From Lingula anatina (lineage: Eukaryota > Brachiopoda > Lingulata > Lingulida > Lingulidae), in NCBI RefSeq assembly GCF_001039355.2, contig NW_019773939.1, positions 9,102 to 32,176 of the forward strand: DNA of 23,075 nucleotides, in the 5' to 3' direction. Below the pieces are notes generated by a model. It was not told the DNA's origin. It saw only the letters and a list, made by a program, of their open reading frames with translations, and did no database searches. Made by a program: the position numbers and the translations under genes. Of the stretch, positions 1 to 9,850 are shown in pieces. The stretch's first letter is position 1; the number at the start of each line of letters is the position of its first letter.

Positions 1-189
1 AAAAAAAAAAAAAAAAAAAGTTTTTGAAGACCAAACCATATGACACTGTTGACAACTCAAAACCATCTCACCTGAGGAGGATGTCATGATATGGTCAAAA
101 TGTTGTGATCTCCAATGTAAGATACAGTAAAAGAATTAGTATTTTGAAGTTATCTTAGTATTTGAACCCTGATCCTTTCATGAACTCAC

Positions 190-2777
190 TTTTCTGATGT
201 GATTCACAAACTCTCTCTTGTCTCCAGTATATTTGGTGGAGGCTGGTCCCTTCAGTACTTTACTGGCTGCCACCCTCTCCTCCTTCAGGGATGACAAACA
301 GCGCGCAAACACAGACTCTCCTGGAAATCAACAAATTGGTGGAAGTCAAAAGTATATAGATACACAGCATTTTAATGAAAATGATTAAAAACTCCATCTG
401 AATTTGTTGCAAACTTTTAAAACCGCTGAGGTTGAACCATAATTGCTTGTTAAGGTCACAAGCCAAAATTCCAGCACTGATGGTTACTCAATTCATAAGT
501 GTATAAGTAGCCCATTTCAAAACCTCTGACCATACTGACCTATCAGAGTGACCGGCATTCCGTACTCCAGGGCTGAAATAGCCGTCCACTTTCCTGTGCC
601 TTTCTGGAATAGTTCAATTAAAATAATGAATCGTATTCTATAACTGTTTCATTTTAGTCACAAAAGTTTACAAACAGCAAAAAAAAAAAGATATACTCCT
701 GTCTTCATCTATGCAGTTCTCTTAAAAGACATGGCTATAATACACTGTTCAAATACATAAATACCCCATGCAATACCAAGTACCTGAAAATCTTTATCAG
801 CATTATGGATTATACATAAATTAAAAGATACTAAGTGAATTTTGCTGTTCAATGTGCTACAATACATGTATATAAGACAACATCAGCTCATTAGGATTTA
901 CCCATTACATGTTACATATATAATTCATATGGGACATTTAAATTTTTGCTCTGTGTATTACACACCAACAGTTAGTGGACCAGTAAAGACCAAAAATTAA
1001 TGTCAAACATTCGGTAATTACTTGACATTTTTGATTGGCCAAAATGATCAAACTTGCAGATACATAAATTCACAATCATAAAATAATATTTCCATATAGC
1101 ATTAATGGTGCTTTCACTGCAAAGAACAATACTATAGGTTATTCTGACTTTTAATTTTGCTCTTACCACCTCAACAGAATGTTTTAATTTTAAGAAATTT
1201 TGACTTAATACATAAAGTATCTGTAAAATTCACAATTTCCATTGAAAAGACCGAATAATCACTGCAACTAGAAAAGAAAACTTTCCACCTTACATTTTTT
1301 TTCACCTTTTTTTCTTTGTAAGGTCGTGCAGTTTCAAAACAGTTTATTACCTGTCCTGCAGAATCCAGTATCTTCTCTACCAAGACCTCCCCTCTCTCAT
1401 CTCTGAAGTTCATAATATCTCTGGTGATTTCTATCAAGAAAGACTCAAGTTCACCCTTGTTCCAATCATCAAATGACTGAAAAAAAAAAGAAAAAAAAAA
1501 GGTTATTATCAATTTCAATACATAAAATAAATCAATATAAAAGGTTGCAATCTGACCAAAAAATAGGCCAATCACAATTTAATGATTTTTTATAGAGTTA
1601 ACCACACCAAAAATTCCACAGTAAAAAATAAACCAGACAATTCATCACATGAAGAAAAAATATTCTTATAAGACCAACATGTACAGTTAAGTCCACATTT
1701 ATCCAAAATTTTAATTATTCAAAAGATTCCAGAAGACAAGGTGTTACGTGTATCTCTTACCTGAGCCATTTCATTGTGACTCATCCCTAAGACATCCTTC
1801 ATCAGGTGATACGCCTCACAAATTAACTGCATGTCCCCATATTCTATCCCGTTGTGGACCATCTTCACAAAGTGACCGGCGCCCTCTTCTCCTACCTAGA
1901 ACAGAAATGTGTACAACAATTACTTATTAAATTGCGTCAAACACTTCCGAGTGACTGGCGTCTTCCTCTCCTACCTAGAATAGAAATGTGTACAACAACT
2001 ACTTATTAAACTGTGTCAAACACTTCAGAGTCTCTTATTCTTGAATTCTACTTTTTCAAGAATTTAAACACCTCTCTTATTCTTAAATTCAACTTATTCA
2101 AGAAATTAAGCATCTTTCTTATTCTTTAATTTTACTTTTTCAAGATTTTATTATTTTGGTTGCTCACAAAGATGTACTTTGAGAAGCAAAACATTCATCT
2201 TAAAGAATTACAAAGAAAAAAAGGTGAAAAAATGAATAAAAAAAAACTTCTCACCCAATCACAGCACGGCTCGCCATTTGTTTTGGCTGCAATGGACTGG
2301 AAAATGGGCTTAATGTGAGGCCTGGAATTCACATTATATCAGATAAATAAATACTGGGATAATATAAACAACTTCATGATAACTGGAAATATTTTATATC
2401 ATTTATAGTATGCTCGTTTTCTGATTTGGGCTCACCTGGAGTTTTTTGGAAATCATGCAACTGTTCCCCTTACCCAAGCAGGGAATAACTACACTGTAAA
2501 AGATTAGCTGACACCCTCTTGCCAAAGAAACAAAAACCCAATTAACAAATATTTAAATGAATACAAGAATATTGAAAAAAAAAACTTCACTCTTGTTGAC
2601 TTTGTCTTGATACTGAGGTAAAAACCCAGTATGGTGTCAATGCTTACCAAGCCTCTGGCGCGCCCCCTGGCATTAGGGAAGGACCATATCTGGCGCCATC
2701 TTCCCCACCGCTGACACCACTGCCCACGAATAAGATTCCCTTCTCTTTGAGGCTGCGACACCTCCTCTGAGCAAAGA

Positions 2778-2819
<42 letters not shown>

Positions 2820-4001
2820 CACAAATAAAATAAATAAATTAAAGAAAACATCTTTTGAAAAAACACATATGAATACACATTTTTACCCTCTCTACATAGA
2901 CAATGGTGAGTCTTATATACACTTTGCTTAAATGTACTGTAAATTGGGCCCGAAGGAAAAGTATGCTTGAGGAAATACAGTTAATGTAAAAAAAAGAAAT
3001 GTTATGATACACATCCTGTATCCTGATGACTTTAAATTTATCTTATTTAATTTTTTCAAAAAGTCAAACTCACATTTGTGTCAGTGTATTCTGAGTTTCC
3101 TCCATCTATGATGATGTCTCCAGACTCCAGTAACGGTACCTGAAATATTGACACTTATATAATTAATTATTTTCTCAACAGTTTTGGATATACTGGTACC
3201 TATCGTGTGTGTAAGGGAAACTTTAAAAGCATGCAGTAAAGTCAACCGTACTTCTTTATCTATATAATCTGTTTTTAATATCAGCAATTTCCTCTTCATT
3301 ATATGCTATTTAGTACTCTATTGCAGAACTCTTAAAAATAAATAAATAAAATAAAAAACTCAGCAATACACTTATCACAAATTTAAATGAAGATGAACAG
3401 TGGTGCTGCCTCTCTGACATCAGTAACTCAGAACTTAAATTAAAGTTTTAAGATACTCATTTTAATTTTGGGAAGGGTATGCCTTGGTGTTCAAAGGAAA
3501 ACGTTGATATTTCAAGGTTTCTTTTCTTTTCTTTTTGTGTATAATGTATGTACAAGTAACAACCTAACATCCCACTAACTGTACTGACCAGCTTCTCAAT
3601 GAAGGCGTCCACTGCAGACCCAGCTTTCACCAGCATCATGACGCGGCGCGGTTTCTTCAACGTCTTCACCATTTCTTCCAAACTCTTCGCTCCTATCACT
3701 TTAGTACCTTTAGCTTCATTGGCCAGAAAAGTATCAACTTTCTCCACTGTTCTGTTAAATGCACACACCTAGTGAGGAGTTTAAATGAATATCAAAATAA
3801 GTTTTGGTACTACTTATTATCCCACGGCTGGCACTTTCAAAAATAGGATAATTGCATTTATGATTTCACAATCTATAACCTTATCCTAACAAAAAGACAA
3901 TAATTTAACAATATAACTTACTACAAAGCCATGGTCATTCATGTTAAGGATAAGGTTCTGGCCCATCACGGCCAGCCCAATCAAGGCTATATCTGCTCTG
4001 A

Positions 4002-4052
<51 letters not shown>

Positions 4053-5609
4053 TTAGAAGCTTTATGTATGTGGGGGTGCTATCAAATCTCAGCTTACTTA
4101 TACAAAGCTACTGTAAATTGTAAACCTAAAAGGAATTCTGAATATTGCATCAATGTCTAGGACCTGGCAGGCTACAGTGATCAAAACATAACCTCTGGTG
4201 CCACTACAGTAGGTAACCTCCCCACCCCCACCCCCACCAGTGATGAAGTCTACTAGTTTCGGGCACTTGGCCACCAATTTCAAAGGGGGGCTTTTTCTGA
4301 AAAAGTTGACCTTTTACCATGAAACCTTCAGGTACTAGTACTTTAATAAAATCATACCCAGAGGGGGCATTTTCTTAGCAAAAAGGAGGGTTATTTCCAA
4401 CCCAATGACCCCCCCCCCCCTCACTACAGGCCTGAGTTTACTCCTGTAGTAAAGGCTGAAACAGGGCCCTAGCTCTTTGTGAATTCCCTGTCCACTTTTC
4501 ATTTTACCACTGAGTGCAGTCGTGACTTACTACTTACACAGAAGTAACACACATATTGTGTTTGCCAATAAAACCACACAGATGTGATACCACGGATTTG
4601 GAATATGTACAAAAGTATTGTGTTACACTCCTGACACAAAGTGGCACAAATAAAAGCATCAAATCACAACTAGGATACAAGATTCCTCTCAGCCTCTCTA
4701 ACTGAAAGGAGATCAAAAATTTCATCAAGTTATCTGAATGTGAAATACTAATTCTAAGGCATGATTTCAAGCATACTGTCCATATAGTAATTACACACAC
4801 CAGTGCCTTCTTTGTTGCCAATACAACATCTCAATTGTGCGACAAGATAGAAAATTTGCTCAATCAAGTTGGGTGGTGTTCTTGGATATAAAACTTGCTA
4901 GTGGACATGTGTATTTATAATTACTTGTGTGGCCCATTCACAGATTACCCTTAGCTGAAAATCTGCCTCACCACAGACTTTGAAAAAAAAAAATGACCAG
5001 CTACTAGTACATGTACTAGTATACCTATAGTATTCATGCATTCTAGCCATAGGAAGATTCACTAATAAATTATCTATATCTTAATGGAATATTTGCTGAT
5101 GGCACGGTATGATAAACTCTCTGTAAAATGTTAATGACAATCCATAAATAAAGTTCAGTTAAATTATGCTCTGGTACTGCAGTAATATGCTACAGGATAC
5201 ATGTACACTAGTAAAGAAATCGTGATTCAGCAATTATAAACGACAGGATTGTGCCATCTCTTGCTAAAAAAAATCGCTAGCTGAAAAGTCTCAGCAACTA
5301 AGGCATTGTTAACACTCATAAAACAAACAAATAGCAATATCACGCACTGCAAACACACGGACTGTGCTCGACAAATCTTCAACTTGACCCCTAACTCACC
5401 TCGCCGGTGGAAACGAACGAGGAATGCAATGCTGGCGATTTAATATTCTAACTCCACGACATCAGCATAAGCAAACTGGACGTTTCAGGGACATAAAAAC
5501 GTGTCTGATCACTTCATTACTCAGTTGTCACCTAGATATAACAATCAGAAACGACATAAAACAGTTAAAATTTACAAGGAAGTTTTAATACTCACTTCCC
5601 CTCGGCCAT
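190..5609 (-). CDS. PGD: 6-phosphogluconate dehydrogenase, decarboxylating (5' ten exons, partial)
   Basis: This enzyme oxidises 6-phosphogluconate to ribulose 5-phosphate and CO2, making NADPH in the cytosolic oxidative pentose phosphate pathway. Coding exons, in transcript order: 5609-5596, 3997-3922, 3768-3589, 3139-3074, 2766-2648, 2321-2255, 1895-1761, 1476-1351, 603-540, 320-190. All have GT-AG borders and join in frame to 326 codons. The model starts [18 protein letters not shown], the NADP-binding glycine motif, followed by NRT (residues 35-37). [11 protein letters not shown] (128-138) carries the substrate-binding Ser-Gly-Gly. [14 protein letters not shown] (181-194) carries the catalytic Lys185. 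The family signature ILDSAGQKGTGKW spans the exon 8/9 junction. Order and spacing follow animal PGD closely, and all key residues that should lie in this part are intact. The remaining ~157 residues and the 3'UTR lie beyond the left edge. The first coding exon is only 14 bases, so the start depends on the splice into exon 2; MAEGK plus the exact phase fit makes it firm. It is divergent with MRPL20. Confidence 0.97.
604..1350 (-). other. PGD intron 8
   Basis: This AT-rich intron of about 750 bases has a good donor at 1350 and acceptor at 604. I see no embedded gene, only short A/T homopolymer runs. PGD introns 2-7 and 9 (3769-3921, 3140-3588, 2767-3073, 2322-2647, 1896-2254, 1477-1760, 321-539) likewise hold nothing recognisable beyond the repeats listed separately. 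The A-run at 1-19 lies in intron 10. Confidence 0.8.
1872..2029. repeat. 79-bp tandem duplication copying the PGD exon 7 acceptor
   Basis: Two adjacent 79-bp copies (1872-1950 and 1951-2029) differ at only a handful of positions. Each contains, on the minus strand, the 3' splice site (TTCTAG) and the first 24 bases of PGD exon 7. The true exon is attached to the copy at 1872-1950, which reads VGEEGAGH and continues into the exon. The upstream copy reads VGEEDASH and runs back into intron sequence. Confidence 0.92.
2778..2819. repeat. (AAT)14 microsatellite next to PGD exon 5 acceptor
   Basis: Fourteen perfect AAT units. On the coding (minus) strand this is an (ATT) array ending about ten bases before the AG of the exon 5 acceptor, so it supplies most of the U-rich tract. 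Confidence 0.95.
4002..4052. repeat. (AAT)17 microsatellite forming the PGD exon 2 polypyrimidine tract
   Basis: Seventeen AAT units. Read on the minus strand, the (ATT) array ends two bases before the acceptor AG at 3999-3998, giving ...ATTATTTCAG. No other pyrimidine-rich tract is present. Confidence 0.95.
5002..5021. repeat. perfect 20-bp palindrome
   Basis: TACTAGTACATGTACTAGTA is its own reverse complement, with no spacer. It lies in PGD intron 1. Confidence 0.9.
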
Positions 5610-5898
5610 GTTGTTAGAGCAGTAGACACTTTAAGTCACGTGACTGGTAATGTGACGTAAAATGAGTCTGATTTAAATAATTTAGATTTTTTTTCTTTAA
5701 AAATTTATTGTTCTATATTTTCATAATCCTTGATGTAAAGTTTATAGTTTTGGTCTGAAGAAGCAACTTGGATATTTATTAACAGATTTCCCACAATGCA
5801 ATAAAATAATGTCAGCGCCCTTGGTTGCTCCCGAGTTGATAACAGACAAATTTATTTAAAGATTCCTTGGCCCTGAGTCCACCTCGGTGCCCATAAAC
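5610..5898. promoter_or_regulatory. bidirectional promoter between PGD and MRPL20
   Basis: The start codons of the two divergent genes are 289 bases apart. The interval holds GTCACGTGAC at 5635-5644 (E-box palindrome of the USF/MiT-TFE/Max type), TGACGTAA at 5653-5660 (ATF/CREB-like) and TTCCCACAATGCA at 5788-5800 (close to the ZNF143/Staf consensus). Head-to-head housekeeping genes usually share a TATA-less promoter of this kind. The sites are seen in sequence; their use is inferred. A 16-residue upstream open frame begins at 5809 and ends before the MRPL20 ATG. Confidence 0.7.
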
Positions 5899-6113
5899 AT
5901 GGTTCACATTACTGCAAGCTGTTTGGGAAGAACTCGGCATGCAGACAAATACTGGGGAAGGCAGCAAATCTTTAGACTTACGGCGGTAAGTTACTTTGCG
6001 CGTTGCCCGAGTGATAAACTTAGACATGAGGCTTCAAGTTAAGAAATAAGTTAATTTGTTTAAATTGCTTCAAACTGTCAAAGTGCAAGTCTTCCTGTCG
6101 ACCTTTTGAAAGT

Positions 6114-6153
<40 letters not shown>

Positions 6154-7926
6154 TTTGGGGGGGGGGGAAGGGGAATATTTAATATTTTTGGCACTAGTTG
6201 TGCCATCCTTGCCTCAGTTTTCAATTTTTAATGCAAAAAGGTCTACCAAAAATGCGCAATACAGCACAATCCACTAGAAAACACCAGTACACTCCCAAGA
6301 AAACATAGGAAACGACGGTCATTCCCTTGGAAATGGGGTGATATGAAAAGGAAATTTATTCAAAGATAATAAATGTTGTTGAACTTGATGCAAATTGGAA
6401 CTGTTTGTTTTTAACGTCAGATCATATTCTCAAGAAGAGCCACTCACCAACATGGCAGATGACTCAACGAGCCAAACAAGCCTTGCCCATTTTTTAAGTT
6501 GTATCAACAATATTTATTTCTTAGTAATATATTTCACGTTTACATTGTCCTGTTTTCTTGCGCATGACTATTACCTGTGTTTACTTGCAATAAAATGAAC
6601 TGGAGGAGACAGGATTAAGTTTGAGATGGTTATAACATATGTCCAGCACATGTAATATCACAGTTATGCACCTATTACACACCATTTCCATAGATTTTTA
6701 GATCGATCTATCCCTGTGGGGAGTCTCACTAGATTACTGTCAACTTGGCCAGCTTAAGCGTCTGTCCCGCCTACTAAAAGCTGTAAGGGGGTAATTAACT
6801 ATGGTGCCCGCTCGGCTGACTGCAATTTAGCGTGAACCCCCAGGGAGTTAGGTCGATCTAAAACTTAATCTTTAGATCGATCTAAATCTCTGGGAAAGCA
6901 CCCTTACACACCACTCTGGGCTAGCACTAGGAATTTTTTTTTTTTTTGCTTAGCCAAATCACCACATTTTTGTCAATTTGTTATCAAAATGGTTATAATT
7001 TGGCTAAAACATGTCAAATCTAGCCCTTTTTCTTAAGCCAATTTAAGTCAGTTTTAGCATTTGGCTAAACTGGCGAGTGTTAGGGCTACCCCAGCCACTA
7101 CACGTCACTTCCGGCACAATCCTGTCTCCTCTATTAGATTCATTTTTGCTAGTTAAGTGTCTTGGACTGGGTTAAGTCACATTGTGGTGTAATGTGCATG
7201 TTAACGGCACCACAGACATTCTAAAACTGAGGCAAGTGTCAACCACGCAGTCATAAACTTATGTTTTCCTTCCAGCATTACTTTGGTCGCAAGAGAAATT
7301 GTTACACCATCGCAGTGAGGTATGCACAGAAGGCTCTACAGCACGCCATGAGAGGGCGACGGGACAAAAAGAAGGTCATGCGACAGGTAAAGCATAGGCA
7401 TTAGACTTCTTTTTTCTTATTGTAAGGTTTGGCTTTGAATACAGATTTCAAGGTCATTGTTACTCTGAATTGAGCATTGTGATGAGCTGCGTTTGTCAAT
7501 GCAGCTGTGATTGAGGTATTTTGATAAGCTGTTTCTTAGTATGCACTGTGAGACGGTTCTGTGAATGCAGCATTTTGATTTTAAATTTATACAATTGTTT
7601 CTGTGAACTCAACATGTTGATGGTTTATTAATTAAATGAAAATTCGTTGTTTCTGTCACAGCAACATTTGAATCAGTTGTCACAATAAATTCAATAATTC
7701 ATTATAATTTTCTTCTCTGTTGGATTCAGTAACTGAACATGTTGTTTCTGTGGTTTCAGCTGTGGCACATTCGTCTTAACGCAGCATGCATTGAACACGG
7801 GATTGGAGCTAAGGACTTCTTCGAGGCACTTTCAAGGGTACATTTTATAACCACACTTGGACATAAGTTTTGATTTAGTAAAATAGCTTACAGGCATACA
7901 ACACAAGTTAGCCCATTGTAAACCTG

Positions 7927-7977
<51 letters not shown>

Positions 7978-9178
7978 CATTAAAGATAATTATTTTCCTG
8001 GATTTTTTAGCAATAATCACTCTTAAATTAGCACCATGTTATACCATTGAAAGAATTATAAGCTGTAAACCTGCTTTTCCTCTCTTTATTTTCTCCTTCT
8101 TTGTGATGAGAGTGCCTCAAAAACTAGAAACTTAGATCTAAAAAAAGTTTGTGGATGTTAATTCTGTGAATGGTATTTAGCATAGCACACCCTGGCAATT
8201 TCAATACAAATACTGGTGCAAACATTAATAATTGTAACAAATAAGTTGTAACAAATAACTCTTTATCTGCAAACCACATACTTGTATATATAATTTTTTT
8301 TTCCATTTTAGTTAAACATACACTTGGACAGAAACATGTTAGTCACGCTGGCTGTTTACGAACCCAGGACCTTTGAGGTTTGTAAAGTGAAGATAAAATG
8401 GACAGCCACAAAATTTTGTGGTCAAGAACTCACATATTTTCTGTGTTGATAGCCTGAAATTATGCCTGTAGTCCCAACAGACCCTGTTTGCATATAAATG
8501 AATGACCCTGTGCAACAATTGCATATTTATACTAAGTCAAAATGAAAGGAATGCAACCGGCATTCACTTTAGTACATAAAGATAAGTAAACAGGTGGTCT
8601 TGAAAAGGGCATACATTTTGTTTATTTCTGAGTTGGCGTTTCATCAAATGATGTTTAGAAAATACCAGGAAATTGTTCAGGACACAATCTTAATCCTAAA
8701 TACAGTTTTAGATAATTAGAAATACAACAATAAAAGAAATGAATGGTATCATTTTAGACAGACCTTTATGCAAACCTCTTGTCATTTTAAAAGTTTGGAT
8801 TTGACTTTTTTTAGTTCTTCTTTTTAAACAGTCTCAATATTGATTTATTTGACATTCTATTTTAATACTTGTAATGTTTCATAAAGATTTTATAACAGAG
8901 TTTAGACTATAAATTATAAGTATAACTACTATTATTAGAAAAAATTGGTCAATTGAAAATTGAAGAATTTGATTGAGCTTGTTGGGTGAGGCAAAATTTC
9001 AAATTACCATTTGTTGGTTTAAAGAACTGCAGCAACTTTTCAAATAAATGCATTGTTCCCTTGTTTGTGATAATTTCAGAGTTTGGTGGAGATCAGTAAG
9101 AGATACTGGACCCAGCAAGGCATCACAGTGGAGGGCCTGAAGCAACCAGTGGGAATACTTACCAGAGGAATGTTATGA
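5899..9178 (+). CDS. MRPL20: mitochondrial ribosomal protein bL20m (large subunit), complete
   Basis: This is a structural protein of the mitochondrial large ribosomal subunit; bL20 proteins bind 23S-type rRNA during assembly. Five exons join in frame to 146 residues plus stop: 5899-5985, 7276-7386, 7760-7837, 8312-8377, 9080-9178, all at phase 0 with GT-AG borders. Residues follow the animal family: MVHITAS at the start, HYFGRKRNCYTIAVR at the exon 2 start (the conserved RNA-contacting GRK/R-CY block), then KKKVMRQLWHIRLNAA, EHG, LNIHLDRNMLVTLAVYEP and TFESL, a basic, helix-rich chain. The length is close to the ~149 residues of vertebrate MRPL20. The start was chosen because MVxxTA matches the family; the ATG at 5809 is a short upstream frame that stops. 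The gene is transcribed away from PGD, probably from a shared promoter. Nothing is broken. Confidence 0.93.
6117..6167. repeat. (ATTT)10 microsatellite followed by G11
   Basis: Ten perfect ATTT units (6117-6156) run directly into eleven G residues (6157-6167). This is simple repeat in MRPL20 intron 1. Confidence 0.95.
6668..6913. mobile_element. foldback MITE-like element with 16-17-bp flanking direct repeats
   Basis: The ends are inverted: 6685-6710 begins TTTCCATAGATT and carries TAGATCGATCTA. The right end (6871-6897) reads inward on the other strand as TTTCCCAGAGATT followed by AGATCGATCTA. A second internal inverted block follows: TCCCTGTGGGG near 6710 against CCCCCAGGGAG near 6838. Outside both ends lies nearly the same sequence, GCACCTATTACACACCA at 6668-6684 and GCACCCTTACACACCA at 6898-6913. 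That suggests an unusually long target-site duplication. There is no transposase, so any movement was non-autonomous. Confidence 0.65.
7387..7759 (+). repeat. MRPL20 intron 2 with degenerate interspersed repeat
   Basis: About six imperfect units of a GTTTCTGTGAATGCAGCATT-like sequence begin near 7464, 7491, 7531, 7555, 7597 and 7649. Spacing is irregular, about 24-52 bases. They look like an old, diverged minisatellite. I see nothing else in the intron. Confidence 0.5.
7838..8311 (+). other. MRPL20 intron 3 with (AAT)n array
   Basis: An (ATA)16 array lies at 7927-7975, about 90 bases after the donor. The rest is AT-rich intron with no gene seen. Confidence 0.85.
8378..9079 (+). other. MRPL20 intron 4
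   Basis: This AT-rich intron of about 700 bases has donor GTTTGT at 8378 and acceptor TTTCAG ending at 9079. I see no feature in it. Confidence 0.8.
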
Positions 9179-9195
9179 TTGTGTAGAAAAATAAT

Positions 9196-9201
9196 AATAA
9201 A
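9196..9201 (+). terminator. MRPL20 polyadenylation signal AATAAA
   Basis: A canonical AATAAA lies 17 bases after the TGA stop and is followed by a T/G-rich stretch (CTCTGTTGG). It is the nearest signal, implying a very short 3'UTR; cleavage would fall near 9215-9225. Confidence 0.65.
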
Positions 9202-9800
9202 ACTCTGTTGGACACGTGACAGTATATCACCACTGATGCCATTATTGTAACAGTTACTCGTTCATTTCAAACAAAAATTAATTTACAGAAAATTTGGAAA
9301 CTCGTCAGGTATTACAGGCGTGCTGACTGAAGGACCTGCATAAGTTTCACCTAAAACGCCTGTCTGGCTTCACAAGTGCTTGGTGATTGATGAGAAGCAA
9401 GTAGCTGTCAAAGTTTTGCCATAACTGTGGGTAGTGCTTATAATACCTGAATAAGTTGGGTCAGACTTTTAGTAAAATGAACAATGCTCACGTAAGGAAT
9501 TATGTGTCCGTTAATAACTTAAAATGAGACGCTGAAAGTTTGTTAAGATATTCTGTCAGAATTTGTTAGGTGCATGAAATGTACGGGCGATTACTGTTAC
9601 TGTGACTATTTTCACTGCGGGAGAAATGGAAGTAGTATTTAGGGACGTGCTGGAGAACGGTTTGAAATGGTGGCTTATGCAATTGTTGCAGACGACACTG
9701 TTCTTTACTTCGATAGTGACGTTATGTTCGAGAACGGTTTTCACGAAAATGCATACGGTGGCAGCACTAATAGTTTGCCGTGTGCTTACGTTGCGTTGAG

Positions 9801-9850
9801 AGCAGCGCCATCTAGCGAGTGCTGATAGCAGCGCCATCTAGCGAGTGCTG
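9801..9850. repeat. 26-bp tandem duplication with CTCF-like core
   Basis: Two copies of AGCAGCGCCATCTAGCGAGT plus GCTG lie at 9801-9824 and 9827-9850, separated by AT. On the minus strand each reads CGCTAGATGGCGCTGCT, close to the CTCF core CCAnnAGRKGGCRS. The repeat is seen directly; factor binding is inference. Confidence 0.8.

Larger units (their letters stand above)
3998..5595 (-). other. PGD intron 1
   Basis: This 1.6-kb first intron lies between the 14-base first coding exon and exon 2. It holds the (AAT)17 array, short C/G runs near 4198-4220 and 4411-4422, and a perfect 20-bp palindrome at 5002-5021. I see no nested gene; open frames here are short and unlike known proteins. Confidence 0.8.
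5986..7275 (+). other. MRPL20 intron 1
   Basis: This 1.3-kb intron holds an (ATTT)10 array, G11 and a cluster of inverted-repeat elements between about 6600 and 7135. I see no coding sequence. Short frames in it do not resemble proteins. Confidence 0.8.

Noticed and set aside
4534-4821. 95-codon minus-strand frame in PGD intron 1
   Set aside because: Lies wholly within the intron, has no family resemblance, and PGD exons 1 and 2 join cleanly across it.
9556-9837. Overlapping open frames on both strands in the intergenic region
   Set aside because: The sense and antisense frames overlap, neither resembles a protein, and the region includes the tandem CTCF-like repeat.
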